Positions 1 through 5,901 of a stretch of 6,584 nt of DNA are shown piece after piece. A program made the translations under genes and the position numbers. Every line of letters starts with the position of its first letter. The stretch's first letter is position 1. The DNA lies in contig JAHHTW010000040.1 in assembly GCA_020024265.1 (NCBI GenBank), positions 1 through 6,584 on the forward strand, written 5' to 3'. Source of the DNA: Anaerotignum sp. GTDB lineage: Bacteria; Bacillota; Clostridia; Lachnospirales; Anaerotignaceae. The notes under the pieces were generated by a model. The model searched no databases. It saw nothing but the letters and a program-made list of their open reading frames with translations, and was not told where the DNA came from.

Positions 1-292
1 GCCCTTCGCTCTCTCCCCCTTTGCATATGCCTGCACTCCGCTCTTTGCTCTCTCCACCTTTGCATATGCCTGCACTCCGCTCTTTGCTCTCTCCCCTTTT
101 GCATATGCCTGCACTCTGCTCTTTGCTCTCTCCCCTTTTTCATATGCCTGCACTCCGCTCTTTGCTCTCTCCCCTTTTTCATATGCCTGCACTCTGCTCT
201 TTGCTCTCCCCACCTTTGCATATGCCTGCACTTCGCCCTTCTCTCTCCTCTTTTGTATATGCCTACCCTGCACCCTGCTCACTCCTTACTTC
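1..292. repeat. 39-bp tandem repeat (minisatellite), about seven units, truncated by window edge
   Basis: The core CATATGCCTGCACT recurs at 24, 63, 102, 141, 180 and 219, exactly 39 bp apart, and a degenerate copy (TATATGCCTACCCT) follows at 256 after 37 bp. Units differ at a few sites: CCGC or CTGC after the core, and CCACCTTTG or CCCCTTTTT at the end. The plus strand is almost all pyrimidine outside the core. Because 39 is a multiple of three, a plus-strand frame stays open as a 13-residue repeat (LHMPALRSLLSPP). No ribosome binding site or non-repeat protein part is visible, so I treat it as non-coding. The array decays towards its right end, next to the hairpin element at 298, and may extend left of the window. 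Confidence 0.9.
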
Positions 293-297
293 TCCCT

Positions 298-387
298 AAG
301 CAGTGTTTTGTAAAAACACTGCTTATAAAAGTTTTGATCAATCTTTTTCAAAAGATTGTGGGGTGTTGGGGCAACGCCCCAAGGTCT
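298..387 (+). repeat. Three-hairpin intergenic element, copy L
   Basis: Three hairpins lie in a row. Hairpin 1 has a perfect 12-bp stem (298-309 with 313-324, loop GTA). Hairpin 2 pairs CAATCTTTT at 339-347 with AAAAGATTG at 350-358. Hairpin 3 pairs TTGGGGC at 366-372 with GCCCCAA at 376-382 (loop AAC), followed by the tail GGTCT. An inverted copy lies at 6146-6235, identical at 81 of 90 positions without gaps (position p pairs with 6533-p). Six of the nine differences are three compensated stem pairs. There are no open reading frames or transposase parts, so it looks like a REP/BOX-like non-autonomous element. I do not recognise a named family. Confidence 0.85.
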
Positions 388-403
388 TTTCTCTTTCTTG
401 CAT

Positions 404-445
404 AAAAAAAACAGCGCCTTCCGATGATTTCATCGAAAAACACTG
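404..445 (-). terminator. Intrinsic terminator of the tRNA-Lys unit
   Basis: Read on the minus strand, CAGTGTTTTTCGATGA pairs with TCATCGGAAGGCGCTG. All sixteen positions can pair, including several G-U pairs; the innermost two pairs probably open to leave a four-base loop. A run of eight U follows at 411-404. It lies 11 bases past the tRNA 3' end. Its arm shares 13 bp (AAAAACACTGCTT on the plus strand, 436-448) with hairpin 1 of the nearby repeat element (312-324). Confidence 0.85.
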
Positions 446-455
446 CTTCGTATCC

Positions 456-528
456 TGCGCCCTCAGGGACTCGAACCCTGGACCCACTGATTAAGAGTCA
501 GTTGCTCTACCAACTGAGCTAAGGGCGC
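456..528 (-). tRNA. tRNA-Lys (anticodon CUU)
   Basis: The 73 bases fold as a standard tRNA. The acceptor stem is GCGCCCT/AGGGCGC, the D stem is GCTC/GAGC with loop AGTTGGTA, and the anticodon stem is ACTGA/TCAGT with loop CTCTTAA. The variable loop has five bases, and the T stem is CAGGG/CCCTG with loop TTCGAGT. The anticodon CUU reads AAG lysine codons. The discriminator base is A at 456, and CCA is not encoded, so it must be added after transcription. It is a single-tRNA unit with its own promoter (562-590) and terminator (404-445). Confidence 0.97.
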
Positions 529-561
529 ATATTCCATTGCTGTTTCCTGACTGCGAAAATT

Positions 562-590
562 ATTTTATCACACAGCTTTTCATTTGTCAA
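562..590 (-). promoter_or_regulatory. Sigma-A type promoter of tRNA-Lys
   Basis: On the minus strand a perfect TTGACA (590-585) is followed after 17 bp by TAAAAT (567-562). Transcription should start near 555, about 27 bases before the mature tRNA 5' end at 528, leaving a short leader for RNase P to remove. Near-consensus boxes fit a highly expressed stable RNA. Confidence 0.85.
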
Positions 591-703
591 CCGTTTTTTA
601 CAAAAAAACAATTTTTCAAACCCGTCGGCAAATGCATGTTTCATATTGCCCAACATGTCAGACGGCTGTTCTTTCTTTGGACTTTTGCAGAATGCACAAA
701 GCC

Positions 704-740
704 TTTATACACAGTATTTGTACAAAGCGCCGTGTATAAA
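704..740. repeat. Hairpin resembling a decayed hairpin 1 of the three-hairpin element
   Basis: TTTATACAC (704-712) pairs perfectly with GTGTATAAA (732-740) across a 19-base centre. The plus strand strongly resembles hairpin 1 of the right-hand element: TTTATACACAGT is shared with 6205-6216, and the second arm ends in GTGTA in both. The inner stem here has lost some pairs. On the plus strand seven T follow at 748-754, but no plus-strand gene lies upstream, so a terminator role is doubtful. Confidence 0.5.
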
Positions 741-784
741 AGCTCCGTTTTTTTGCCCGCATCCTCCAAGCAAAGCACCCTGTC

Positions 785-825
785 ATATGCCATCTGTTGT
801 ATGGGGATTGTTTGAGATGGCATAT
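785..825. repeat. Perfect 11-bp inverted repeat just past the 3D protein gene
   Basis: ATATGCCATCT (785-795) and AGATGGCATAT (815-825) are perfect inverted copies separated by 19 bases. It begins 23 bases after the stop codon of the minus-strand 3D protein gene. Neither strand shows a U-run directly after the stem, so it is not a standard intrinsic terminator. It could protect the mRNA 3' end or bind a protein; the role is unknown. Confidence 0.6.
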
Positions 826-847
826 ACTACTGCAATGCGTTTTGCCT

Positions 848-1651
848 TTATTCCAAAATATATACAGGCACGTGCTTCACGCCCCATGTATATGCTTCGG
901 AAGTAGAACCGTAGCAAACATCCAGACGGTTGCCCTTGATTGCACCGCCGGTATCCGCTGCCAAAGCCACACCGTAGCCGGGTACATATACCTTAGAACC
1001 CAAAGGAATGACACGAGGATCTACCGCTACAATGCCCTTTTCTGCACGTACACCGGTTGCAGTAATGCCGTTGCAGCCTGGATCATAGGGCGTATATGCG
1101 GTTGCTCTTACATCAATCTTTTTGGAATAACGATGCCCGTCAATCATGTTCACAGGCTGTTTTGTACCAATCTCAATAATCTCCGCTACTGGCTCTGTGG
1201 TTACTTTTTCTTCTATCAAAACGGTTTCTACCAATTTGTCACCATGATAAATCTCTTTGTTCGTTACCGTCTTGATCCCATTGACACCGGATTGCACCTG
1301 CTGGCTCTTGCCGATTTCCATATCTTTGTTTTCACGTGTGATGCTTTCATACGCTACTGTCTGTGTGGTAGATACCACTTTTTCTGTCACTGCGGTCAGT
1401 GTCAATTCCATATCTTCTTTCAAAATTGTTTCATTTTTTGCATCCAAAACCACATACTTGGTATCTACGGTTTCTGCCAAATCCTTCATCAGATCGCCGA
1501 CTGTGGTTTGTGCGGTTGTTACCATACGAGGGACGCCGTCCATATTCAAGATTACACTGTTCATATTTTCTTTGTTATATGCGGATGCTGTGCCGCAGCC
1601 TATTGCCAAAGTTGATACCACGATAGCCAGTACTCTAAAATGTTTTTTCAT
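848..1651 (-). CDS. yabE: Secreted G5/3D-domain cell-wall protein (YabE-like)
   Basis: 267 residues. ATG at 1651 follows a strong AAGGAGG (1664-1658) at six bases. An N-terminal signal sequence (residues 1-24) has a KKHFR charged start, a hydrophobic core and an ASA cleavage site. Cys19 after AIG leaves a weak lipoprotein alternative. Residues about 30-85 look like one DUF348 domain, about 88-165 a G5 domain, and about 175-267 a 3D domain with its three aspartates at D211, D233 (ADTGG) and D244 (RLDV). In this family the 3D domain has a double-psi barrel related to lytic transglycosylase MltA, and such proteins are thought to cleave or remodel peptidoglycan outside the cell. The position after metG-tatD matches B. 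subtilis yabE. It is shorter than many YabE proteins, with only one DUF348 unit. The symbol is by similarity of domains and context; enzymatic activity is inferred. Confidence 0.9.
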   Translation of the reverse strand: MKKHFRVLAIVVSTLAIGCGTASAYNKENMNSVILNMDGVPRMVTTAQTTVGDLMKDLAETVDTKYVVLDAKNETILKEDMELTLTAVTEKVVSTTQTVAYESITRENKDMEIGKSQQVQSGVNGIKTVTNKEIYHGDKLVETVLIEEKVTTEPVAEIIEIGTKQPVNMIDGHRYSKKIDVRATAYTPYDPGCNGITATGVRAEKGIVAVDPRVIPLGSKVYVPGYGVALAADTGGAIKGNRLDVCYGSTSEAYTWGVKHVPVYILE

Positions 1652-1883
1652 TTTTTACCTCCTTGAATCAGGGTGTCATACGCTGCATCTTGTGGGTTTT
1701 CTGCCAGCCTATGCTCCTGTTCCTCTCCGTTTTTGATGATAGACATTCTCGAATGATATGCCTCTGCCGAAAACGGCAGTATCGCAGTCGCTCTGGAAGG
1801 TCGTCACCTTCGCTTTCGGCTTCTTTGTTACAGATTCCATTTTTCTGAAAAAAAGCCTTATCGTTTCATCAATTCACAACTGC

Positions 1884-1918
1884 AAAAAAACAAAGCCATA
1901 CCATAAAGATACAGCTTT
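1884..1918 (-). terminator. Intrinsic terminator after tatD
   Basis: On the minus strand AAAGCTGTATC pairs with GGTATGGCTTT in eleven positions (three are G-U) around loop TTTAT. G and then seven T follow (1890-1884). It lies 55 bases after the tatD stop and most simply ends the metG-tatD transcript. If the weak promoter at 1965-1937 is real, it would instead act as an attenuator in a leader of the 3D protein gene. Confidence 0.75.
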
Positions 1919-1936
1919 ATTTTGATTACGTGATAT

Positions 1937-1965
1937 ATATTAACACATTTGTAACAATTATGCAA
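1937..1965 (-). promoter_or_regulatory. Weak candidate promoter before the 3D protein gene
   Basis: TTGCAT (1965-1960), 17 bp, TAATAT (1942-1937) on the minus strand in a very AT-rich stretch directly after tatD. Both boxes are imperfect. The predicted start near 1930 lies only about 12 bases before the terminator hairpin at 1918, so the promoter is either spurious or feeds an attenuated leader. Confidence 0.3.
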
Positions 1966-1972
1966 CCCTTTC

Positions 1973-2728
1973 TTAAAAAAACAACGATTTTGCGTTATCC
2001 GACGTAATTTTTGCGACATCGCTTATTGATATTTGCTTAATTTCTGCTAATTTTTCCACAACATATTGTAGATTTCGTGAATCATTTCGCTTTCCACGGT
2101 TGGGATTGGGTGCCAAGTAGGGGCAATCCGTTTCAATCAAAATACGTTCCAAGGGGATATGCTCCGCTACCTCTACCAGCTTTTTGGCATTGGAAAATGT
2201 CAGTACACCACCGATGCCAATATAATACCCCATTTCGATATAATCCTCTGCCATCTGCCATGCGCCGGAATAGCAATGGATGACACCACGGCGCACCGGA
2301 CTGCTTTGTATGATATCAAAGGTATCCTGTGAAGCCTCACGGGAATGTATGATGACGGGCAGGTCTACTTCCTGCGCAAGCCGCAGCTGTTGGCGGAACC
2401 AGAACTGCTGAAACTCTCTGGGATGTGTGTCATAGTAATAGTCCAAACCAATCTCTCCAATGGCAACCACCTTTGGATGCTTGGCAAGCTGACGGAGCTG
2501 CTCGATGGTTTTGGACGACATATCATACAGCTCATGCGGATGGATGCCAACCGCAGCGGAAATATAATCATATTTCTCTGCCAGACGGATGCTGTCCTTT
2601 GAGCTTTTGATATCACAGCCAATATTGACGACATGGTCTATACCGCACGCAGGGAGCAGCCCAAGCAGCTCCTCCCTGTCTTTGCCAAAACGCTTGTCGT
2701 CATAATGCGCATGGGATTCAAAATACAT
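1973..2728 (-). CDS. tatD: TatD family metal-dependent hydrolase/DNase
   Basis: 251 residues from ATG at 2728, the usual family length. The frame stays open 27 codons further upstream, but that part is Arg-rich, lies inside metG and lacks homology to the family, so I start at MYFESHAHYDD. The TIM-barrel amidohydrolase motifs are all present: H6 and H8 (SHAH), E92 (GEIGLDYY), H128 (HSREA), H151 (HCYSG) and D201 (ETDCPYLAP), which bind two metal ions. Family members are 3'-5' DNases implicated in DNA repair and degradation, and some act as other phosphohydrolases; the true substrate here is not shown. The metG stop and tatD start share one base (TGATG), and the only Shine-Dalgarno-like GGGAG is about 12 bases away, so translation is probably coupled to metG. 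A perfect 12-bp palindrome, CATCAGCTGATG (2726-2737), covers the junction, perhaps by chance. Confidence 0.95.
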   Translation of the reverse strand: MYFESHAHYDDKRFGKDREELLGLLPACGIDHVVNIGCDIKSSKDSIRLAEKYDYISAAVGIHPHELYDMSSKTIEQLRQLAKHPKVVAIGEIGLDYYYDTHPREFQQFWFRQQLRLAQEVDLPVIIHSREASQDTFDIIQSSPVRRGVIHCYSGAWQMAEDYIEMGYYIGIGGVLTFSNAKKLVEVAEHIPLERILIETDCPYLAPNPNRGKRNDSRNLQYVVEKLAEIKQISISDVAKITSDNAKSLFF

Positions 2729-4710
2729 CAGCTGATGCCGCTCCCACTTGCAAAGTCTTTGTCGTCTGTTGTCAGAATGGACAGTTTGCCGTCTCCGTCT
2801 TCGGCACACAGAATCATTCCGTAGGACATTTCACCCATCATCTTTCTGGGCTTGAGGTTATACGCAACCACAACACGCTTGCCTACCAGCTCGCCTGGGG
2901 CATAGGTGCCTTTGATCCCAGAGAAAATCACACGTTCTTCTTCTGCAAATTTTACCACATTGCGCAGCAGCTTTTTGGAGCCTTCTACCGCATTGCTTTC
3001 GATGACTTCGCCCACTTTGAGCTGTACTTTACAAAAATCATCAATGGTGATTTCTGCCGGATATGCGTCCTCTTGCGCTTCTTCCTTCTTTTCTTGCTGC
3101 TGCTTGCTCTGGTTTGCCAGATTGGTTGCCTGAGAAGCCTTGATTGCAGCCTCCAATTCAGCCAGCTCCTTTTTCATATCAATACGTGGGAACAGCGTTT
3201 CGCCTTTTTCCACCTTCAATGCCGCAGGCAGCACGCCCCATGTCTTTGTGCTGTCCCAAGCAGTCATATCGCCAGGTGTGATGCACAGCTGTTTCCAAAT
3301 CTTCTGCGGTGTATTTGGCATGAACGGCTCAATGAGTACAGATATGATACGGATGCTTTCTGCTACATGATACAGTGCATTGGCAAGCTCTGCTTTCTTT
3401 TCTTCGTCCTTGCACAGTATCCAAGGCTGTGTTTCGTCAATATATTTATTGGTTCTGCGTACCAGATTCCAAATCTCAATCAATGCATCGCTGAAGAACA
3501 TGTCTTCCATTGCATTTTCCACTTTTTCTGTTGTGGAAAGCGCCATGGCTTTCAGGTCTTCATCAAATGCGGTTGCTGTACGTGCTTGGGGCAGTGTACC
3601 ACCGAAATATTTTTCAATCATACCCACGGTTCTGGAAACCAGATTGCCCAAATCGTTTGCAAGATCGGAATTGATGCGCTGAATGAGCGCTTCATTGTTG
3701 AAGTTGCCATCCTGACCGAATGCGATTTCACGCAGCAGGAAATAACGAATGGCATCTACACCGTATTTGTCCACCAATACATTGGGATCTACCACGTTGC
3801 CCACAGACTTGGACATCTTGCCGCCGTTGATGACCAGCCAGCCATGTCCAAAAATCTTTTTGGGCAGAGGCAGATCCAATGCCATCAGCATTGCAGGCCA
3901 TATGATGGAATGGAAACGCACAATCTCCTTGCCGACTACATGTACATCTGCCGGCCAATATTTACGGAACAGACTATCATCCTCCGAGCCATAGCCCAGA
4001 GCGGAAATATAGTTGGACAATGCGTCTACCCAAACATATACGATATGCCCGGGATCAAATTCCACAGGTACGCCCCACTTAAAGGAAGTACGGGAAACTG
4101 CCAAGTCCTCCAGACCGGGCTTGAGGAAATTGTTGATCATCTCATTCTGTCTGGTATTGGGCTGCAAAAATTCAGGGTTTTCTTCCATATATTTGATGAT
4201 ACGATCCTGATATTTGGAAAGACGGAAGAAATAGCTTTCTTCCTTCAAAAGCTCTACATCTCTGCCGCAGTCGGGGCATTTGCCATCTACCAGCTGATGC
4301 TCTGTGAAGAAGGACTCACAGGGTGTGCAATACCAGCCTTCATAAGAGCTTTTATAAATATCGCCCTGATCATAGAGCTGCTTGAATATTTTCTGTACGG
4401 TCTTTACATGATAATCGTCTGTTGTACGAATGAATTTATCATAAGAAATACACAGCGTACGCCAAAGCTCTTTGATGCCTATCACGATTTTATCGGTGTA
4501 TGCCTTGGGCGTCATATTTTGAGATGCAGCAATACGCTCAATTTTCTGGCCATGTTCATCTGTACCAGTCAAAAACATAACATCATACCCACGCAGTCTT
4601 TTATAACGTGCCATGGTGTCTGTTGCTACCGTACAGTAGGAATGACCAATATGCAGTTTATCACTGGGGTAATAAATCGGTGTGGTGATATAAAATTTTT
4701 CTTTTTCCAC
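2728..4710 (-). CDS. metG: Methionyl-tRNA synthetase
   Basis: 660 residues starting with GTG at 4710, six bases after AAGGAGAG (4724-4717). An upstream ATG at 4800 is in frame but lies inside the T-box antiterminator, so it is rejected. The enzyme joins methionine to tRNA-Met using ATP in the cytoplasm. Class I signatures are HIGH at residues 20-23 and KMSKS at 298-302. The connective-peptide zinc site is intact as C128-x2-C131 and C145-x2-C148, although only one knuckle is present, as in B. subtilis-type enzymes. The anticodon-binding helical domain spans about 370-520. A charged Q/K/E-rich linker (about 530-555) leads to a C-terminal OB-fold tRNA-binding/dimerisation domain (about 557-660, DDFCKVQLKVGEV). 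Length matches the roughly 660-residue Firmicutes form. Expression is controlled by the T-box leader at 4745-5005, and tatD follows with a one-base overlap. Confidence 0.98.
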   Translation of the reverse strand: MEKEKFYITTPIYYPSDKLHIGHSYCTVATDTMARYKRLRGYDVMFLTGTDEHGQKIERIAASQNMTPKAYTDKIVIGIKELWRTLCISYDKFIRTTDDYHVKTVQKIFKQLYDQGDIYKSSYEGWYCTPCESFFTEHQLVDGKCPDCGRDVELLKEESYFFRLSKYQDRIIKYMEENPEFLQPNTRQNEMINNFLKPGLEDLAVSRTSFKWGVPVEFDPGHIVYVWVDALSNYISALGYGSEDDSLFRKYWPADVHVVGKEIVRFHSIIWPAMLMALDLPLPKKIFGHGWLVINGGKMSKSVGNVVDPNVLVDKYGVDAIRYFLLREIAFGQDGNFNNEALIQRINSDLANDLGNLVSRTVGMIEKYFGGTLPQARTATAFDEDLKAMALSTTEKVENAMEDMFFSDALIEIWNLVRRTNKYIDETQPWILCKDEEKKAELANALYHVAESIRIISVLIEPFMPNTPQKIWKQLCITPGDMTAWDSTKTWGVLPAALKVEKGETLFPRIDMKKELAELEAAIKASQATNLANQSKQQQEKKEEAQEDAYPAEITIDDFCKVQLKVGEVIESNAVEGSKKLLRNVVKFAEEERVIFSGIKGTYAPGELVGKRVVVAYNLKPRKMMGEMSYGMILCAEDGDGKLSILTTDDKDFASGSGIS

Positions 4711-4744
4711 AAATATCTCTCCTTTTCCTTTGAACTTTGAAAAC

Positions 4745-4776
4745 AAAAAAGCCGTCCCTTTATACAAAAGGACGGC
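4745..4776 (-). terminator. T-box attenuator terminator before metG
   Basis: GCCGTCCTTTT (4776-4766) pairs with AAAGGGACGGC over eleven pairs including one G-U, with loop GTAT, followed by six T (4750-4745). The 5' arm (GCCGTCC) can alternatively pair with the ACACGG of the upstream T-box sequence, the standard antiterminator switch. Confidence 0.9.
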
Positions 4777-5005
4777 GTATGACCGTGTTACCACCTTCAT
4801 TTATTTTTTTCTCACGAAAAAAACCTCTATGGGTGAAGTCCACCCTGACACGATAACGGATGCAGACCGTCGCAGCCTAATGCCGAATATCGGCAGTCGG
4901 TACGAAGCTCCAAGGCCATCTTCCACGTATGCATCACACCTCTTTTCAGCAGCCGAGGCTCTCTGTGGATTTGCGAAAACGTGTACTCTCCTTTTCACAG
5001 CTGTT
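4745..5005 (-). promoter_or_regulatory. T-box leader (methionine-specific) of metG
   Basis: Read on the minus strand, elements appear in T-box order. These are the Stem I base AAAAGGAGAGTACACG, then CAGAGAG and the distal GGCTGCTGAAAAGAGG, then the specifier region GGAAGATGGCCTTGGAGC. Next comes the stem II-type segment TTAGGCTGCGACGG...CCGTTATC, a GGGTGGACTTCACCC hairpin, and the T-box sequence AAGGTGGTAACACGG (4797-4783), whose TGGT pairs with the tRNA NCCA end. The specifier is most likely ATG (4919-4917), which fits the downstream metG. Uncharged tRNA-Met should stabilise the antiterminator and allow readthrough. The leader RNA starts upstream, near 5080, and includes an additional hairpin (5035-5013). 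The exact 5' boundary of Stem I is estimated. Confidence 0.93.
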
Positions 5006-5086
5006 GTCTTTGGGATGCTTTGCTTCAAAGCAATCCATTCGTAGATTTTTTTGAAACAAACAGCCCCGCTTACGCTTGATGTTTGC

Positions 5087-5116
5087 ATTTTACTATATTT
5101 TCCGCTTTGCTGTCAA
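5087..5116 (-). promoter_or_regulatory. Promoter of the metG T-box leader
   Basis: TTGACA (5116-5111), 18 bp, TAAAAT (5092-5087) on the minus strand. The predicted start near 5080 gives a leader of about 370 bases before the metG GTG. The promoter lies 41 bases after the cyclase stop codon, so metG-tatD form their own transcript, though readthrough from the cyclase gene is possible because no good terminator separates them. Confidence 0.8.
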
Positions 5117-5157
5117 CCAATACAACAAAAAAACAACAGATACACACTTGTTTTGTA

Positions 5158-5772
5158 TTATTTTGTCACACATTCCAGCACAGGACGCACCCAGCCTGCA
5201 TCACCGCCCACAAGCACCACCGGAAAACAATACAGACGATACACACCATCAGGCACATGTGACAAACGGATATTTTCCAGTATCAGCACATCATTTTTCA
5301 GCAGGATATGATGTACCGGAAAATCCGCATCCTCAGCCTCCGGGCTATCTTGATCTATCCCCAAAAGACGCACACCCAGCTCTGCCAGATATTGTGCGGC
5401 ATCTGCACAAAGCACGGTTTTTGGATATGTGGTATGCAGCAGCAGAAAGCGTTGTGTGATGGGAAGTTCTTGGAGCATCGCTCTGGTTATGCCAGATACG
5501 GGTGGCAGCGTCAACACCTGCGACATACCGCAAAGCTCCGTCACGGCATACTGTGATGCCGTTTTGCCATCTGCGAAGAAATGGCGTGGAACATCTATAT
5601 GCGTACCGATATGGCTGTTCATATGGCAGAGCGTCAGCATATATCCATCCCCCTGATGATGGTCTGCAATATATTCTCGTGTCAGCGGCGGATCGCCGAG
5701 GTATACCGGCGTCTGCTCCGAAAGCGGGCATGAGATATCATAGAGTATTGGGTTGCAATCCAGATTAGGCAT
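5158..5772 (-). CDS. Cyclase family protein (KynB-like metal-dependent hydrolase)
   Basis: 204 residues from ATG at 5772, five bases after GGAGG. The frame is open 28 codons further upstream but without a ribosome binding site. The metal-binding signature HxGTHxDxPxH is complete: H54, G56, T57, H58, D60, P62 and H64, followed by FF. The N-terminal YDISCPLSEQTPVYLGDPP and the later LLGIDQDSPE segment also fit the family, which includes bacterial kynurenine formamidase KynB and isatin hydrolase. Family members hydrolyse amides or lactams using a metal pair. The substrate cannot be read from the sequence, and no tryptophan-catabolic genes are in view, so I do not assign kynB. No signal peptide is visible, so it is probably cytoplasmic. 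It is transcribed away from the DUF1858 gene and towards metG; the 41-base gap before the metG promoter has no clear terminator. Confidence 0.88.
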   Translation of the reverse strand: MPNLDCNPILYDISCPLSEQTPVYLGDPPLTREYIADHHQGDGYMLTLCHMNSHIGTHIDVPRHFFADGKTASQYAVTELCGMSQVLTLPPVSGITRAMLQELPITQRFLLLHTTYPKTVLCADAAQYLAELGVRLLGIDQDSPEAEDADFPVHHILLKNDVLILENIRLSHVPDGVYRLYCFPVVLVGGDAGWVRPVLECVTK

Positions 5773-5826
5773 AAGCACCTCCGAAAAAAATATGAAATTT
5801 TGCTTTTTTTTACCGACTTTTTCGGG

Positions 5827-5832
5827 TATAAT
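5827..5832 (+). promoter_or_regulatory. -10 box of the DUF1858 gene
   Basis: A perfect TATAAT lies 69 bases before the start codon of the plus-strand gene. No good -35 box is found at 16-18 bp; only a T-run is there. The complementary strand reads CATTAT at 5833-5828, 17 bp from TTGTCT (5856-5851), a weak candidate promoter for the divergent cyclase gene, so the two promoters may overlap. Confidence 0.55.
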
Positions 5833-5858
5833 GAAACATGTAAGCACAATAGACAAGG

Positions 5859-5874
5859 CAATGCGCTTGCATTG
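5859..5874. repeat. Palindrome in the divergent control region
   Basis: CAATGC (5859-5864) and GCATTG (5869-5874) are perfect inverted copies around GCTT. It lies in the 5' leader of the DUF1858 gene and overlaps a TTGACA on the minus strand (5876-5871), so it could be an operator for either gene or a leader hairpin. No regulator is in the window. Confidence 0.45.
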
Positions 5875-5901
5875 TCAAACCCAAACAAGGAGGCTATTTT
5901 C

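Larger units (their letters stand above)
591..847. other. Non-coding stretch between the tRNA promoter and the 3D protein gene
   Basis: I see no credible gene here; the open frames crossing it lack ribosome binding sites and protein-like composition. It holds two inverted repeats (704-740 and 785-825), given separately. No classical terminator with a U-run follows the 3D protein gene on its own strand, so the 3' end of that transcript is unclear. Confidence 0.6.
1652..1972. other. 321-bp structured intergenic leader region before the 3D protein gene
   Basis: No convincing gene. On the minus strand it carries a weak promoter (1965-1937), a terminator (1918-1884), and then three further hairpins: a long one with GGCTT/AAGCC and CAGA/TCTG pairing (1857-1818), a 6-bp stem with loop GACG (1811-1796) and a 6-bp stem with loop TTTT (1779-1764). 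A second weak promoter candidate is TTGCAG, 17 bp, GATAAG (1885-1857). Two short minus-strand frames exist. One of 43 residues spans 1840-1709. One of 32 residues (1746-1648) starts MSIIKNGEEQEHR and stops in an ATGA overlap with the start of the 3D protein gene. Neither has a good ribosome binding site. I did not see the consensus of the c-di-AMP (ydaO) riboswitch, a class often found before wall-hydrolase genes. Confidence 0.6.

Noticed and set aside
1..292. CRISPR array
   Set aside because: Units are contiguous 39-bp copies without unique spacers.
21..299. 92-codon repeat protein in the 39-bp array
   Set aside because: The open frame follows from a unit length divisible by three; there is no ribosome binding site or unique region.
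848..1615. Long plus-strand frame of 272 codons from 797
   Set aside because: It lies opposite the 3D protein gene, is rich in Cys, His, Phe and Tyr without domain motifs, and has no ribosome binding site; it is an antisense shadow.
1652..1930. c-di-AMP (ydaO) riboswitch before the 3D protein gene
   Set aside because: The gene type fits, but I could not find the conserved ydaO core sequences on the minus strand.
3073..4740. Plus-strand frame of 555 codons opposite metG
   Set aside because: Antisense to a fully recognisable metG with all motifs; composition is that of a reverse-complement shadow.
4801..5088. Minus-strand frame of 95 codons before metG
   Set aside because: It coincides with the T-box leader, whose conserved RNA elements explain the sequence; there is no protein family resemblance.
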